11,187 bases of DNA from Methylobacter sp. (GCA_028714995.1 JAQTLI010000052.1:1-11187), one strand, 5' to 3'. Positions 1 to 6,800 are shown, numbered from the stretch's first letter. Notes: a model not told the origin generated them from the sequence alone. A program made the numbers and translations.

Positions 1-745
1 GGTGCTGAAACATTGGCAGGGTATTATGGTCCGCATCTTTAAATGTCCAGAGTTTCTTACGATGGTGCAGCGACTCGAACAGCTTTAAACTGTATTTATT
101 GGGGATTATTTCATCTTTTTCTGCCAGTAGCATCGCTGTATTTCCCGAATAATTTTGCAGGTTTTTCATATTGTCGAATTTATCACGGATCAACCATTTG
201 GCAAGGAAAAGCCAGTAATGGTGTTGTGCAATATCGGCCATATTATTAAACGGACTGATCAGGACAATACCTTTAACCGGAACCTCCCCGCTTTGCACGA
301 TTCCCCCGACAACGCCCCCTCCAACTGATTCACCCCACAGAAAAATAGGGCCGCCAAAATCGTTCAATGCCTGTTTTGAGGTTTGGATGCCATCGGCAAT
401 CAGCGCCAGTTCCGATGGCTCCCCATTTCTGGCGCCATAGCCTGGATATTCTGCAAGGATCACCCGGTAGCCCTGTTTTTCCAATGCGTCCCGATAATAG
501 GTTCGGTCTGTTGCCGAACCCGCATTGCCATGAAAAACGATAACCGTACCCTTGCTTGTTATGTTGGATTTTTTGGAGATTAGGCCCAGATAATTATCCG
601 TTGACGGCCAGAGTTTCAGGTTGGCTTGATCCGCCAGTTGTTGTTGATATTCAATTGAATACTGCGCAGGGAAATAGATCATTTTTCGTTGGAATAGAAA
701 AATGACAAACAGGAGCAGTAAGTAGGTCAGCAGTATTGAAAGCAT
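1..745 (-). CDS. Alpha/beta hydrolase with N-terminal membrane anchor (partial, C-terminus missing)
   Basis: Reading the minus strand from ATG at 745 gives 248 open codons with no stop before the window edge, so the gene is cut at its 3' end. Residues 1-19 are hydrophobic (MLSILLTYLLLLFVIFLFQ) and look like a signal anchor. The rest is an alpha/beta hydrolase of the YfhR/BEM46 (ABHD12/13-like) type. It has an oxyanion motif HGNAG at 72-76, a nucleophile elbow G-E-S-V-G with Ser140, an acid candidate Asp211 (EKDEIIP) and a catalytic His240 (DADHNTLP). All triad residues are present, so only a short tail of perhaps 10-20 residues should be missing. The substrate cannot be told from sequence; this family includes esterases, thioesterases and lipases. 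There is no clear Shine-Dalgarno before the ATG, and an in-frame TTG lies five codons upstream. The gene lies downstream of, and in the same direction as, the nucleotidyltransferase. Family certain, function open. Confidence 0.88.
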   Translation of the reverse strand, partial: MLSILLTYLLLLFVIFLFQRKMIYFPAQYSIEYQQQLADQANLKLWPSTDNYLGLISKKSNITSKGTVIVFHGNAGSATDRTYYRDALEKQGYRVILAEYPGYGARNGEPSELALIADGIQTSKQALNDFGGPIFLWGESVGGGVVGGIVQSGEVPVKGIVLISPFNNMADIAQHHYWLFLAKWLIRDKFDNMKNLQNYSGNTAMLLAEKDEIIPNKYSLKLFESLHHRKKLWTFKDADHNTLPMFQH

Positions 746-786
746 CGGTTTGATGGTCAAAGGTTAAATGCCCGTCGTGCACATTG

Positions 787-838
787 GTACAACGAAGTGC
801 GGCGCTTCGTAGCGTAGCGGTTGAGCGCAGGGTTATAC
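787..838 (-). repeat. attC-like imperfect palindrome after the nucleotidyltransferase gene
   Basis: In the sense of the nucleotidyltransferase, this 52-bp segment begins with GTATAAC, which overlaps the stop codon, and ends with GTTGTAC. These ends are inverted copies matching at 6 of 7 positions. Inside, TGCGCT near one end can pair with AGCG..CCGCA near the other with a bulge. A second, perfect hairpin (ACGAAG at 792-797 and CTTCGT at 805-810, 7-nt loop) overlaps that fold. Integron attC sites are imperfect palindromes of about 55-140 bp. They start with RYYYAAC right after a cassette gene's stop and end with GTTRRRY. GTATAAC and GTTGTAC each differ from these consensus boxes at one position. 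The location and general plan fit, but the fit is degenerate. It could instead be a simple intergenic hairpin. Confidence 0.35.
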
Positions 839-844
839 AGCATG
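832..844 (+). repeat. Left copy of a 13-bp inverted repeat bounding the nucleotidyltransferase
   Basis: GTTATACAGCATG here matches the reverse complement of 1316-1328 (GTTATACGGCATG) at 12 of 13 positions. The two copies coincide with the very end and very start of the nucleotidyltransferase gene, enclosing 497 bp. This is seen directly. Part of the similarity may be chance, because one copy includes the start codon ATG. Confidence 0.6.
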
Positions 845-1318
845 CTTTTTGAGGCGCTCAATGTCTCTGATGTGTTTGTCTTTTTGTGTTTCCGCAGAGG
901 CCACGGCCAGCTCCTTTAGCCGAATGAGCGACGCCACTGATGCTAGCCGAACGGGGATATTGAACAGCTTCGCGTCTACTGCATCCTTGGCGACTTCAAA
1001 ATACGTTGGCCCATCTTTTTGAGGAGTGAGGAGTTCGGCGTAATACAGCCGTTTCAACGGCACTTGCAGTCCAGGTTTTGTGAACGAATCGGAGGTGTAG
1101 CTATTCATATGTAAACCATCGAGGGCCCGAGAAATGCGCGCTGAATTCTCAGTGGTGGGGTTCACGAGAAGATCCATGTCGTCCGCTTGACGGTCGTCGC
1201 AATACCAAGCGACGGCTAGGCCACCGATAATGATGAATTCCACACTGTTAGCCGCAAAGACGCGAACGAGTTCCTCATTTGCTCCGACGTGGATGAGCGT
1301 GTCGCCGATCTTGTTCAT
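833..1318 (-). CDS. Small nucleotidyltransferase-fold protein (MNT/AbiEii-like)
   Basis: A 161-residue protein of the polymerase-beta-type nucleotidyltransferase superfamily. It shows the GG signature at 32-33 (IIIGGLAVAWYC) followed by an acidic pair Asp47-x-Asp49 (DDMDLLV), the usual metal-binding DxD. The C-terminal segment (IPVRLASVASLIRLKELA, then a basic KDKHIRDIERLKK tail) is typical of small stand-alone members annotated as DUF6036 or AbiEii-like. Such proteins can transfer NMP groups to RNA or protein in some type IV toxin-antitoxin and MNT/HEPN systems. No HEPN, AbiEi or other partner gene is adjacent, so a toxin role is not shown. The start codon has no Shine-Dalgarno and lies inside a perfect palindrome. 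The gene is bounded by inverted repeats and followed by an attC-like element, suggesting horizontal acquisition as a single-gene cassette. The family call is good; the biological role is unknown. Confidence 0.85.
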   Translation of the reverse strand: MNKIGDTLIHVGANEELVRVFAANSVEFIIIGGLAVAWYCDDRQADDMDLLVNPTTENSARISRALDGLHMNSYTSDSFTKPGLQVPLKRLYYAELLTPQKDGPTYFEVAKDAVDAKLFNIPVRLASVASLIRLKELAVASAETQKDKHIRDIERLKKHAV

Positions 1319-1328
1319 GCCGTATAAC
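1316..1328 (-). repeat. Right copy of the 13-bp inverted repeat
   Basis: The plus strand reads CATGCCGTATAAC, the inverted partner of 832-844. Read in the gene's sense it is GTTATACGGCATG, where the final ATG is the start codon. A GTTRRRY-like box just upstream of the start codon is where an integron cassette junction would be expected. Confidence 0.6.
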
Positions 1329-1344
1329 GTAATATATACGGCAT
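1317..1344. promoter_or_regulatory. Perfect 10-bp palindrome over the nucleotidyltransferase start codon
   Basis: ATGCCGTATA (1317-1326) and TATACGGCAT (1335-1344) are exact inverted copies separated by 8 bp. The left arm contains two bases of the start codon. A dyad in this position would suit an operator for a dimeric regulator, or an mRNA hairpin that hides the start. Just upstream in the gene's sense is an AT-rich stretch with TATAAGATAAT (about 1346-1356), a possible -10 region. No regulator gene is nearby. The palindrome is certain; its role is inferred. Confidence 0.55.
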
Positions 1345-1428
1345 CGATTATCTTATAAAAAATCTGGTTTGTCGTATATTCATCATAAATTCATCGTGTG
1401 ATTGTTTTGATTTAACAAGTTAAGATAA

Positions 1429-2454
1429 TTAGGATAGGGCATATTTTAGTTTGTCTCTGCCTGACCAGTAATCCGTCGCCAGTTGCTGGGCCTGTTCCTG
1501 CGTATCAGCTTTACCTAGCAGCTTAAGTGCAATCGCCGCAGTGCCGATGATTGATGCTTCAGCAAACTCATCTTCAAGCTTTCCCTGCCAGATTAACGCC
1601 AGTTGCTCTGGATCGAGGAGCTCGGGTTTGACGTGGCGGCGAGCAAATAAAGCGGGCCAGTTTTCATCGGATAATTCGCCGTCGTGTACACTTTGCACCA
1701 GGCATTCCATATCGGGATTGCGTTCGGTTTCGCCACCTTCGCCTTTTAATACCGACATGTGCGGCTGGTTTAAAAGGGCTGCAGCTTGCTGGTGAACCGG
1801 GCGATAACCGGGATGGAATATGCCCTGAATGCTGTATTCGGCATTAAAGGGGTTTAACAATCGCACCAGGGTATGAACCGGCGAGCGCAAGCCCAGTATC
1901 GGCCGTAGCTCTATAATTTCATGCAGTTTGGGGCAGAAATGCTCCAGCGACAAATAACTAAAATGCTGTTGTTCCAGCTGCTGTTTGGCATCGCTAATAG
2001 AGCTTGCGCATTTAATACCCAAATACTCAAGCATGTTTTCAGTGTACAGCCTGCCGGCGGTATGGCCGCTTGCGCCGTGCATAAAAACGGTGATGCCGTT
2101 TTCAGCCAGCAGCAGAGCGGAAAGCAAAAACCAGGGCAAATGGCGGCGCTTTCCTGCATAAGATGACCAGTCCAGATCGACTTTCGTCGCGTTGCCGGCA
2201 AGATTGAATGATTCCCGGGCTGCCTGTACGAAACCGGCCAATTCTTCCGCGGTTTCTTCCTTGACTCGCATCAGCATCAGGAAGGCGCCCAGCTGAATAG
2301 GCAGAACCTGTTCGCTTAGGATCATGCTCATGGCTTGATAGGCTTCATCCTGAGTCAGTGGCCTGGAGCCTTTTTTGCCTTTGCCGAGGATGCGGATGAT
2401 TTCCGCGAACGGATGTTCGGGATGCGGTGTTTGCTCGTGATGGGTTAATTTCAT
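1429..2454 (-). CDS. ybiB: TrpD2/YbiB-family protein (anthranilate phosphoribosyltransferase-like fold)
   Basis: A 341-residue protein of the glycosyltransferase family 3 fold, resembling E. coli YbiB (TrpD2) rather than true TrpD. The N-terminal helical domain covers about residues 15-85 (FAEIIRILGKGKKGSRPLTQDEAYQAM..., then GAFLMLMRVKEETAEELAGF). The phosphoribosyltransferase-like domain follows. It holds a divergent MHGASGHTAG segment at 125-134, LGLRSPVHTLVRLLNPF at about 187-203, and KGEGGETERNPD at 237-248, typical of TrpD2 proteins. The GTGGD phosphoribosyl-diphosphate loop of authentic TrpD is not apparent, so tryptophan synthesis is unlikely. E. coli YbiB is reported as a nucleic-acid-binding protein linked to the SOS response; whether this one shares that is an inference. 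Its ATG overlaps the cyoE stop (ATGA, 4 bp), so translation is probably coupled to heme O synthase. No convincing terminator follows the stop. Family call firm, function unsettled. Confidence 0.85.
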   Translation of the reverse strand: MKLTHHEQTPHPEHPFAEIIRILGKGKKGSRPLTQDEAYQAMSMILSEQVLPIQLGAFLMLMRVKEETAEELAGFVQAARESFNLAGNATKVDLDWSSYAGKRRHLPWFLLSALLLAENGITVFMHGASGHTAGRLYTENMLEYLGIKCASSISDAKQQLEQQHFSYLSLEHFCPKLHEIIELRPILGLRSPVHTLVRLLNPFNAEYSIQGIFHPGYRPVHQQAAALLNQPHMSVLKGEGGETERNPDMECLVQSVHDGELSDENWPALFARRHVKPELLDPEQLALIWQGKLEDEFAEASIIGTAAIALKLLGKADTQEQAQQLATDYWSGRDKLKYALS

Positions 2455-3440
2455 ATCGCCAGGGATGGTGTGTATGCCGCAAGACTGTCGGGAGCAGTCG
2501 CGGCGATTGCCAGGGATGGTGTGTATGCCGTAAGCCCGCTGGGAGCGGGCGCGACGAAAGTAAATACTACATAATGGTCAATTAACAGGGCGGCAAATAT
2601 GATCATTAAATAAATGATCGAATAGGCGAAGGTTCGCATGGCCGTTTTATCATCTTTTCTATACATCATCAAAATGGCGAAATAAATGAAGCCAAGGCCT
2701 AATGGAACCGCCGAGAACAAATAAATCAGGCCGCTCATGCCGGTTAAATAAGGCAGCAGGGTGACAATCAGCAATAGCACGGTATAAAGCAGTATCTGCA
2801 AGCGGGTAAATTCCTTGCCGTGTGTTACCGGCAACATGGGAATTTCAACCTTGGCGTATTCTTCACGTCTGGCAATGGCTAGAGCCCAGAAATGCGGGGG
2901 GGTCCATACGAAAATGATCAAAAATAACAGCAGCGCATAAGGATGCACTTCGCCCGTCATCGCGCACCAGCCCAGCAGCGGAGGAGCCGCTCCGGCTGCA
3001 CCGCCGATAACGATGTTCTGCGGCGTCATCCTTTTGAGGTAGACGGTATAAATAACGGCGTAACCGATCAATGAAAAAAAGGTGAGGATAGCGGTCAATG
3101 TGTTGACCATGAAAATCAACAAAGCCATGGAAATGACGCCAAGCACCAAAGCAAAAGTGATCACATTGGCTGAGCTCAGGTTGCCTTTGGGCAGCGGACG
3201 ATTTTCCGTGCGCCTCATTTGCGCATCAGCTTTCTGGTCAAGAAAATGATTGATTGCAGCGGCTGAGGATGCGGCCAGAGCAATACCCACGGTACTGTAA
3301 ATAAACAGTCCTAAAGGCGGCATTCCCGGAACGGCTAATAACATGCCGACAACAGCGGTAAAAAGAATGAGTGCGACAACTTTGGGTTTGCACAATTCGA
3401 GGTAGTTTTTCCAGGAAAGCAGGGAGGATTCGCTAGGCAT
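2451..3440 (-). CDS. cyoE: Protoheme IX farnesyltransferase (heme O synthase) with a repeat-encoded tail
   Basis: Transfers a farnesyl group from farnesyl diphosphate to heme b to give heme O, needed for haem-copper oxidases. It is an integral membrane enzyme of the UbiA superfamily. Evidence includes the polyprenyl-diphosphate motif N64-x3-D68-x3-D72 followed by MRRTENRPLP, and the second conserved loop YLKRMTPQNIVIGGAAGAAPP (from about 134). HFWALAIARREEYAKVEIPMLPV (183-205) follows, as do about nine hydrophobic segments. Family members are usually near 295-300 residues; this one has 329. The excess is the last 34 residues, two copies of a 17-residue unit rich in Ala, Pro and Ser that lies after the last membrane segment. 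The stop overlaps the ybiB start by 4 bp. The gene diverges from the M16 peptidase operon across a 101-bp spacer. No cytochrome oxidase structural gene is present here. The enzyme call is very firm. Confidence 0.95.
   Translation of the reverse strand: MPSESSLLSWKNYLELCKPKVVALILFTAVVGMLLAVPGMPPLGLFIYSTVGIALAASSAAAINHFLDQKADAQMRRTENRPLPKGNLSSANVITFALVLGVISMALLIFMVNTLTAILTFFSLIGYAVIYTVYLKRMTPQNIVIGGAAGAAPPLLGWCAMTGEVHPYALLLFLIIFVWTPPHFWALAIARREEYAKVEIPMLPVTHGKEFTRLQILLYTVLLLIVTLLPYLTGMSGLIYLFSAVPLGLGFIYFAILMMYRKDDKTAMRTFAYSIIYLMIIFAALLIDHYVVFTFVAPAPSGLTAYTPSLAIAATAPDSLAAYTPSLAI
2454..2555 (-). repeat. Two tandem 51-bp hairpin repeats forming the 3' end of cyoE
   Basis: Unit 1 spans 2505-2555 and unit 2 spans 2454-2504, head to tail in the minus sense. 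They match at about 41 of 51 positions by hand alignment, and each encodes 17 residues ending in AYTPSLAI. The 3' part (GGCATACACACCATCCCTGGC) is identical. The 5' part is a hairpin: GCCCGCT-CCC-AGCGGGC in unit 1, and GACTG with CAGTC in unit 2. Most differences fall in the stem and at two stem pairs are compensatory (C-G to A-T and C-G to T-A). This suggests selection or copying at the nucleic acid level, as in REP-type interspersed repeats, with the reading frame passing through by chance. No third copy was found in the window. Confidence 0.75.
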
Positions 3441-3452
3441 GGTTTATATAGA

Positions 3453-3480
3453 TTCCAACTTTTTTATTATTGTATAGAAT
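3453..3480 (+). promoter_or_regulatory. Possible sigma70 promoter for the M16 operon
   Basis: In the 101-bp spacer between divergent cyoE and the first M16 gene, TTCCAA (3453-3458) and TAGAAT (3475-3480, within TGTATAGAAT) are 16 bp apart and about 60 bp before the start codon. The match to consensus is moderate and unsupported by other evidence. A very similar GTATAGAAT string precedes coaD. Confidence 0.3.
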
Positions 3481-3541
3481 ACAGTGAACTATTGATTATT
3501 GAAATAGGCCGACACGCCAACATTTACATAAAGAGGGAGTT

Positions 3542-4909
3542 ATGAAGAATCGATTATTATGTGCCACGTTACTGTGGCTGCCGGTTTTTACAGTCAGCGC
3601 GGAAATGAAGGTGTCCGAGCGTGTACTGGAGAACGGTTTAAAAGTTCTTGTTAAGGAAGATCACAGGTCTCCGGTCGCGGTTTCTCAAGTCTGGTATAAA
3701 GTTGGTTCAAGTTATGAGCCCGGCGGTATTACCGGACTTTCCCATATGCTTGAACACATGATGTTTAAAGGCACCGACAAACATCCCGCAGGTGAGTTTT
3801 CCCGTATCATTGCCGAAAATGGCGGAGAAGAAAATGCTTTTACCGGCACGGATTACACGGCCTATTTCCAGACGATGGAAGCTTCCAGGTTGGCAGTCAG
3901 TTTTGAGCTGGAAGCCGATAGAATGCGCAATCTACACCTATTGGCAGATGAATTGAAAAAAGAATTGCAGGTGGTGACTGAGGAACGCCGGATGCGTACG
4001 GATGACAATCCGCAGGCAAAAATGCAGGAGCATTTTAATGCGATGGCTTATACCAACAGCCCGTATAAAAGCCCGGTCATTGGCTGGCCTGCAGATATTG
4101 CAAATTATACGGTTGAAGATCTTCAGGCCTGGTATCAGCGCTGGTATGCGCCCAATAATGCGACCCTGGTCGTAGTGGGCGATGTGGAACCCAAAGCGGT
4201 TTTCGCACTGGCAGAAAAATATTTTGCCCCGCTTAAGCCCAGCGAACTTAAAACGATAAAACCACAAGCTGAAGTCGAACAGCTGGGCGTTCGCAAGATG
4301 ACAGTCAAGATACCTGCAAAACTGCCATATCTGCTGATGGGCTATAAAGCGCCGGTATTAAAAACAGCAGAGCATGAATGGGAAGCCTATGCGCTGGAAG
4401 TACTGGCCGGTGTGCTGGATGGAGGCAGTAGCGCCAGATTGGCCTCAAATCTGGTACGCGGCAAACAGATAGCAGTTTCTGCCGGAGCAAGTTACGGCTT
4501 GACTTCAAGATTGCCGGAATTGTTTATGCTGGAAGCTACGCCTGCGGAAGGAAAGAACGTATGGGAACTGGAGTCCGCGTTAAAGGATGAAATTACCAAG
4601 CTGCAAATTAACTTGATAGATGACGAAGAATTAAAGCGCATTAAGGCACAGGTTTTAGCCAGTGCAGTTTACGAACGTGATTCCAACTTTTATCAGGCCA
4701 TGCAGTTAGGCATGCTGGAGACAGTCGGCCTGGGCTGGAAAAAAGCGGATGAGTATGTCGGCAAGGTCAATGAGGTAACGGCTGAACAGGTGCGGGATGT
4801 GGCGCGTAAATATCTGGTTGAAGACAAATTGAGCGTTGCTTATCTGGAACCCCAGCCGATCAATGGCAATAATATTACCGAGACTGAGACAACAAAAGGA
4901 GTTAGATAA
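3542..4909 (+). CDS. Periplasmic M16-family zinc metallopeptidase (active subunit)
   Basis: A 455-residue insulinase/processing-peptidase-like protein. Residues 1-20 form a signal peptide with probable cleavage after VSA (MKNRLLCATLLWLPVFTVSA). The inverted zinc motif HxxEH is intact at His68-Met-Leu-Glu71-His72. A downstream glutamate in VVTEERR (Glu147 or Glu148), about 75 residues later, is the expected third metal ligand. The second M16 domain covers roughly residues 200-430, with the conserved DGGSSARLASNLVR segment near 293-306. The length fits the two-domain M16B type. The start has an AAGAGG-type Shine-Dalgarno at 3531-3536. Its stop overlaps the next gene by one base (TAATG), and that gene encodes a catalytically dead paralogue. 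This suggests a paired complex like mitochondrial processing peptidase. The substrate is unknown; degradation of peptides or misfolded proteins in the periplasm is an inference. Confidence 0.92.
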   Translation: MKNRLLCATLLWLPVFTVSAEMKVSERVLENGLKVLVKEDHRSPVAVSQVWYKVGSSYEPGGITGLSHMLEHMMFKGTDKHPAGEFSRIIAENGGEENAFTGTDYTAYFQTMEASRLAVSFELEADRMRNLHLLADELKKELQVVTEERRMRTDDNPQAKMQEHFNAMAYTNSPYKSPVIGWPADIANYTVEDLQAWYQRWYAPNNATLVVVGDVEPKAVFALAEKYFAPLKPSELKTIKPQAEVEQLGVRKMTVKIPAKLPYLLMGYKAPVLKTAEHEWEAYALEVLAGVLDGGSSARLASNLVRGKQIAVSAGASYGLTSRLPELFMLEATPAEGKNVWELESALKDEITKLQINLIDDEELKRIKAQVLASAVYERDSNFYQAMQLGMLETVGLGWKKADEYVGKVNEVTAEQVRDVARKYLVEDKLSVAYLEPQPINGNNITETETTKGVR

Positions 4910-6222
4910 TGCGTATCCGTCTGTTAGGTTTTATTTTTTTATTGTTCAGTCAATCCGTCTGGTCGGCTGCAAAAATTGAGCACTGGCAAACGCCTCAAGG
5001 AAGCCGGGTTTATTATGTGCATACGGAGGGCCTGCCTATGGTGGATATACAGGTTGCTTTTGATGCCGGCAGTGCGCGTGATGGGCATCAGTTTGGTTTG
5101 GCGGCATTAACTTCCGCGTTACTGGATACCGGTGCGGGGGAGTGGAATGCCGACGAAATTGCCCAGCGTTTTGAAAGTGTCGGCGCGCAATTCGGTGCGA
5201 GCATTTCCAAAGATATGGCGGCAGTAACGCTACGCACATTAACGGATAAGCCCTTATTCGATAAGGCGCTGGAGACGATGCAGGTGATCCTGGCTAAACC
5301 GAGTTTTAATGCGGCCGATTTTCAACGGGAAAAAAACAGAACCTTGGCCGGCTTAAAACAGCAGGAGGAATCGCCGTCAGATTTGGCAGGCATTGCTTTT
5401 TATAATGCCTTGTATGGAGATCATCCTTATGCACACCCGACTTCCGGCGTGATTGCAACCGTATCCGGTTTTGAAACGAAAGATCTGCGTAATTTTTATC
5501 AGAAATATTATGTTGCCGCCAATGCGGTGGTCGTGATTGTTGGCGACCTGTCCAGGAAGCAGGCGGAGAAAACGGCGGAGGATTTGTTGACGGGGTTGCA
5601 GGTAGGTCAAAAGCCTGAGCTATTGCCGGAGGTGACCATGCCTAGTGAAGCAACGCAGAAGCATATTGAATTTCCCTCATCGCAGACCCATGTTCTGGTT
5701 GGAATGCCTGGCACTTACCGTAAAGATCCTGACTACTTTACGCTGTATGTCGGCAACCATATTTTGGGCGGAAGCGGCCTGGTTTCCAAGCTCTTTGATG
5801 AGGTGAGAGAAAAACGTGGTCTGGCGTACAGCGCGAGTAGTTCTTTCTCACCGATGTTCAGAAAAGGCCCGTTTACGATAGGCTTGCAGACACGCAATGA
5901 TCAGACCCAGCAAGCGCTGGAAGTGCTTAATAAGACACTGGCTGATTTTATTGCGCAAGGTCCGACGGAAGCAGAACTCGTTGCCGCCAAGAAAAATATT
6001 ACCGGCGGTTTTGCCATGCGCTTTGATACTAATAAAGAACTGGCCAGCTATGTCGGCATGATCGGTTTTTATGAGATGCCATTGGATTACCTGGATACTT
6101 TTCAGCAAAACATCGAGCAAGTAACGGTTGCATCAATAACCGATGCGTTCAAGCGGCGTATTGATCCGCAACTACTGCAAACTATAACCGTCGGCAAGTC
6201 AACAGAAAACAGTGAAAAATAA
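4909..6222 (+). CDS. Periplasmic M16-family peptidase homologue lacking the zinc motif
   Basis: A 437-residue M16-fold protein with a signal peptide (MRIRLLGFIFLLFSQSVWSA, cleavage near residue 20). Where the active paralogue has GLSHMLEHMMFKGT, this protein reads GLAALTSALLDTGAG, so all HxxEH zinc ligands are absent and it should not hydrolyse peptides itself. The C-terminal domain keeps the hallmark LFDEVREKRGLAYSASSSF, which in M16 proteins helps bind substrate. The gene starts one base into the stop of the preceding M16 gene, with a good AAGGAG Shine-Dalgarno (4896-4901), and its own end overlaps rsmD by 11 bp. Adjacent active/inactive M16 pairs are common in proteobacteria and parallel the beta/alpha arrangement of mitochondrial processing peptidase. 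A heterodimer is therefore the likely form. The missing motif is seen directly; the partnership is inferred. Confidence 0.92.
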   Translation: MRIRLLGFIFLLFSQSVWSAAKIEHWQTPQGSRVYYVHTEGLPMVDIQVAFDAGSARDGHQFGLAALTSALLDTGAGEWNADEIAQRFESVGAQFGASISKDMAAVTLRTLTDKPLFDKALETMQVILAKPSFNAADFQREKNRTLAGLKQQEESPSDLAGIAFYNALYGDHPYAHPTSGVIATVSGFETKDLRNFYQKYYVAANAVVVIVGDLSRKQAEKTAEDLLTGLQVGQKPELLPEVTMPSEATQKHIEFPSSQTHVLVGMPGTYRKDPDYFTLYVGNHILGGSGLVSKLFDEVREKRGLAYSASSSFSPMFRKGPFTIGLQTRNDQTQQALEVLNKTLADFIAQGPTEAELVAAKKNITGGFAMRFDTNKELASYVGMIGFYEMPLDYLDTFQQNIEQVTVASITDAFKRRIDPQLLQTITVGKSTENSEK

Positions 6223-6766
6223 ACTCAGAATTATCGGTGGAGACTGGCGCAGCCGATGCGTGGGCTTCGTCGATGTGCCGGGCTTAAGGCCCACGCCTGC
6301 AAGGGTACGGGAAACTTTATTTAACTGGCTGCAGTACGACATTGTCGGCAAGCGCTGCCTGGACTTGTATGCAGGCAGCGGTGCCCTGGGCTTTGAAGCG
6401 GCTTCCAGAGGCGCCAAGTCTGTCACTCAGGTGGAAAATAATGCTCAGGCCTGCCGATGCTTAAAGGAAAATTCAGTTGCGCTAACCGCCAGCCAGATAA
6501 AGATCGTTCAAAGCGATGTGTTGCGTTATTTGGCAGGCGATGCAGAACCCTTCGATATTGTGTTTCTTGACCCGCCATTTGGCATGAATCTGGCCGCGCA
6601 AACCTGTCAGTGGCTTGAAGAAAAGGGCTGGCTGGCAAGGCATGCAAGGATTTATGTTGAAACTGAGCGGCACTGCGATCTTAAAGGCATCCCCGAAAAT
6701 TGGCGTCAGCTGAAAAGCAAAACCGCAGGGGATGTGGGATATCATCTGTTTGAGAGGTTGGACTGA
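6212..6766 (+). CDS. rsmD: 16S rRNA (guanine(966)-N2)-methyltransferase
   Basis: Methylates N2 of G966 in 16S rRNA during 30S assembly, using S-adenosylmethionine. The 184-residue length is typical. Motifs run in the family order. First is the N-terminal RIIGGDWRSR (6-15), then RPTPARVRETLFNWL (26-40). The SAM-binding motif I is DLYAGSGALGFEAASRGA (51-68), and the catalytic DPPF is at 120-123. Translation starts at GTG (6212), 11 bp before the stop of the preceding M16 gene. No in-frame ATG lies nearby and the N-terminal family motif begins at once, so the GTG start is well supported. The overlap implies coupling to the M16 pair, an arrangement shared with Pseudomonas and relatives. No strong Shine-Dalgarno is visible. 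Confidence 0.95.
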   Translation: MKNKLRIIGGDWRSRCVGFVDVPGLRPTPARVRETLFNWLQYDIVGKRCLDLYAGSGALGFEAASRGAKSVTQVENNAQACRCLKENSVALTASQIKIVQSDVLRYLAGDAEPFDIVFLDPPFGMNLAAQTCQWLEEKGWLARHARIYVETERHCDLKGIPENWRQLKSKTAGDVGYHLFERLD

Positions 6767-6784
6767 TTTATTTTTTTAAATCAG
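6763..6784 (+). other. AT-rich perfect hairpin at the rsmD stop
   Basis: CTGATTTA (6763-6770) and TAAATCAG (6777-6784) are exact inverted copies around a loop of six T residues. The stem includes the rsmD stop codon and ends just before the putative coaD -10 region. It is AT-rich and is not followed by a T-run, so it is a poor intrinsic terminator. It may slow polymerase or bind a regulator, or may mean nothing. Confidence 0.35.
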
Positions 6785-6790
6785 ACTCTT

Positions 6791-6800
6791 GGTATAGAAT
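6791..6800 (+). promoter_or_regulatory. Possible extended -10 promoter element for coaD
   Basis: TTGGTATAGAATT around 6789-6801 contains TG-N-TATAGA, an extended -10 arrangement, about 28 bp before the coaD start. No good -35 is seen upstream, where the sequence is a T-run and hairpin. This would let coaD and the ferredoxin be expressed apart from the M16-rsmD genes. Confidence 0.35.

Noticed and set aside
43..583. Two plus-strand frames in the first 600 bases
   Set aside because: The minus strand encodes a continuous alpha/beta hydrolase with a full catalytic triad across this stretch.
833..1318. Nucleotidyltransferase as half of a toxin-antitoxin pair
   Set aside because: No HEPN, AbiEi or other small partner gene lies next to it; the 110-bp upstream gap and 87-bp downstream gap hold no supported reading frame.
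1410..1421. TTAAC-AA-GTTAA dyad after ybiB as a terminator or recombination box
   Set aside because: It is short and AT-rich with a 2-nt loop and no T-run. The ATTTAAC heptamer also occurs inverted at 763-769, but such strings are common in AT-rich DNA.
1429..2454. Authentic anthranilate phosphoribosyltransferase (TrpD)
   Set aside because: The phosphoribosyl-diphosphate loop GTGGD is not apparent, the KGEGGETERNPD segment is TrpD2-like, and no other trp gene is nearby.
2454..2555. CRISPR-type repeats
   Set aside because: Only two directly abutting copies with no spacer between them, lying in frame inside cyoE.
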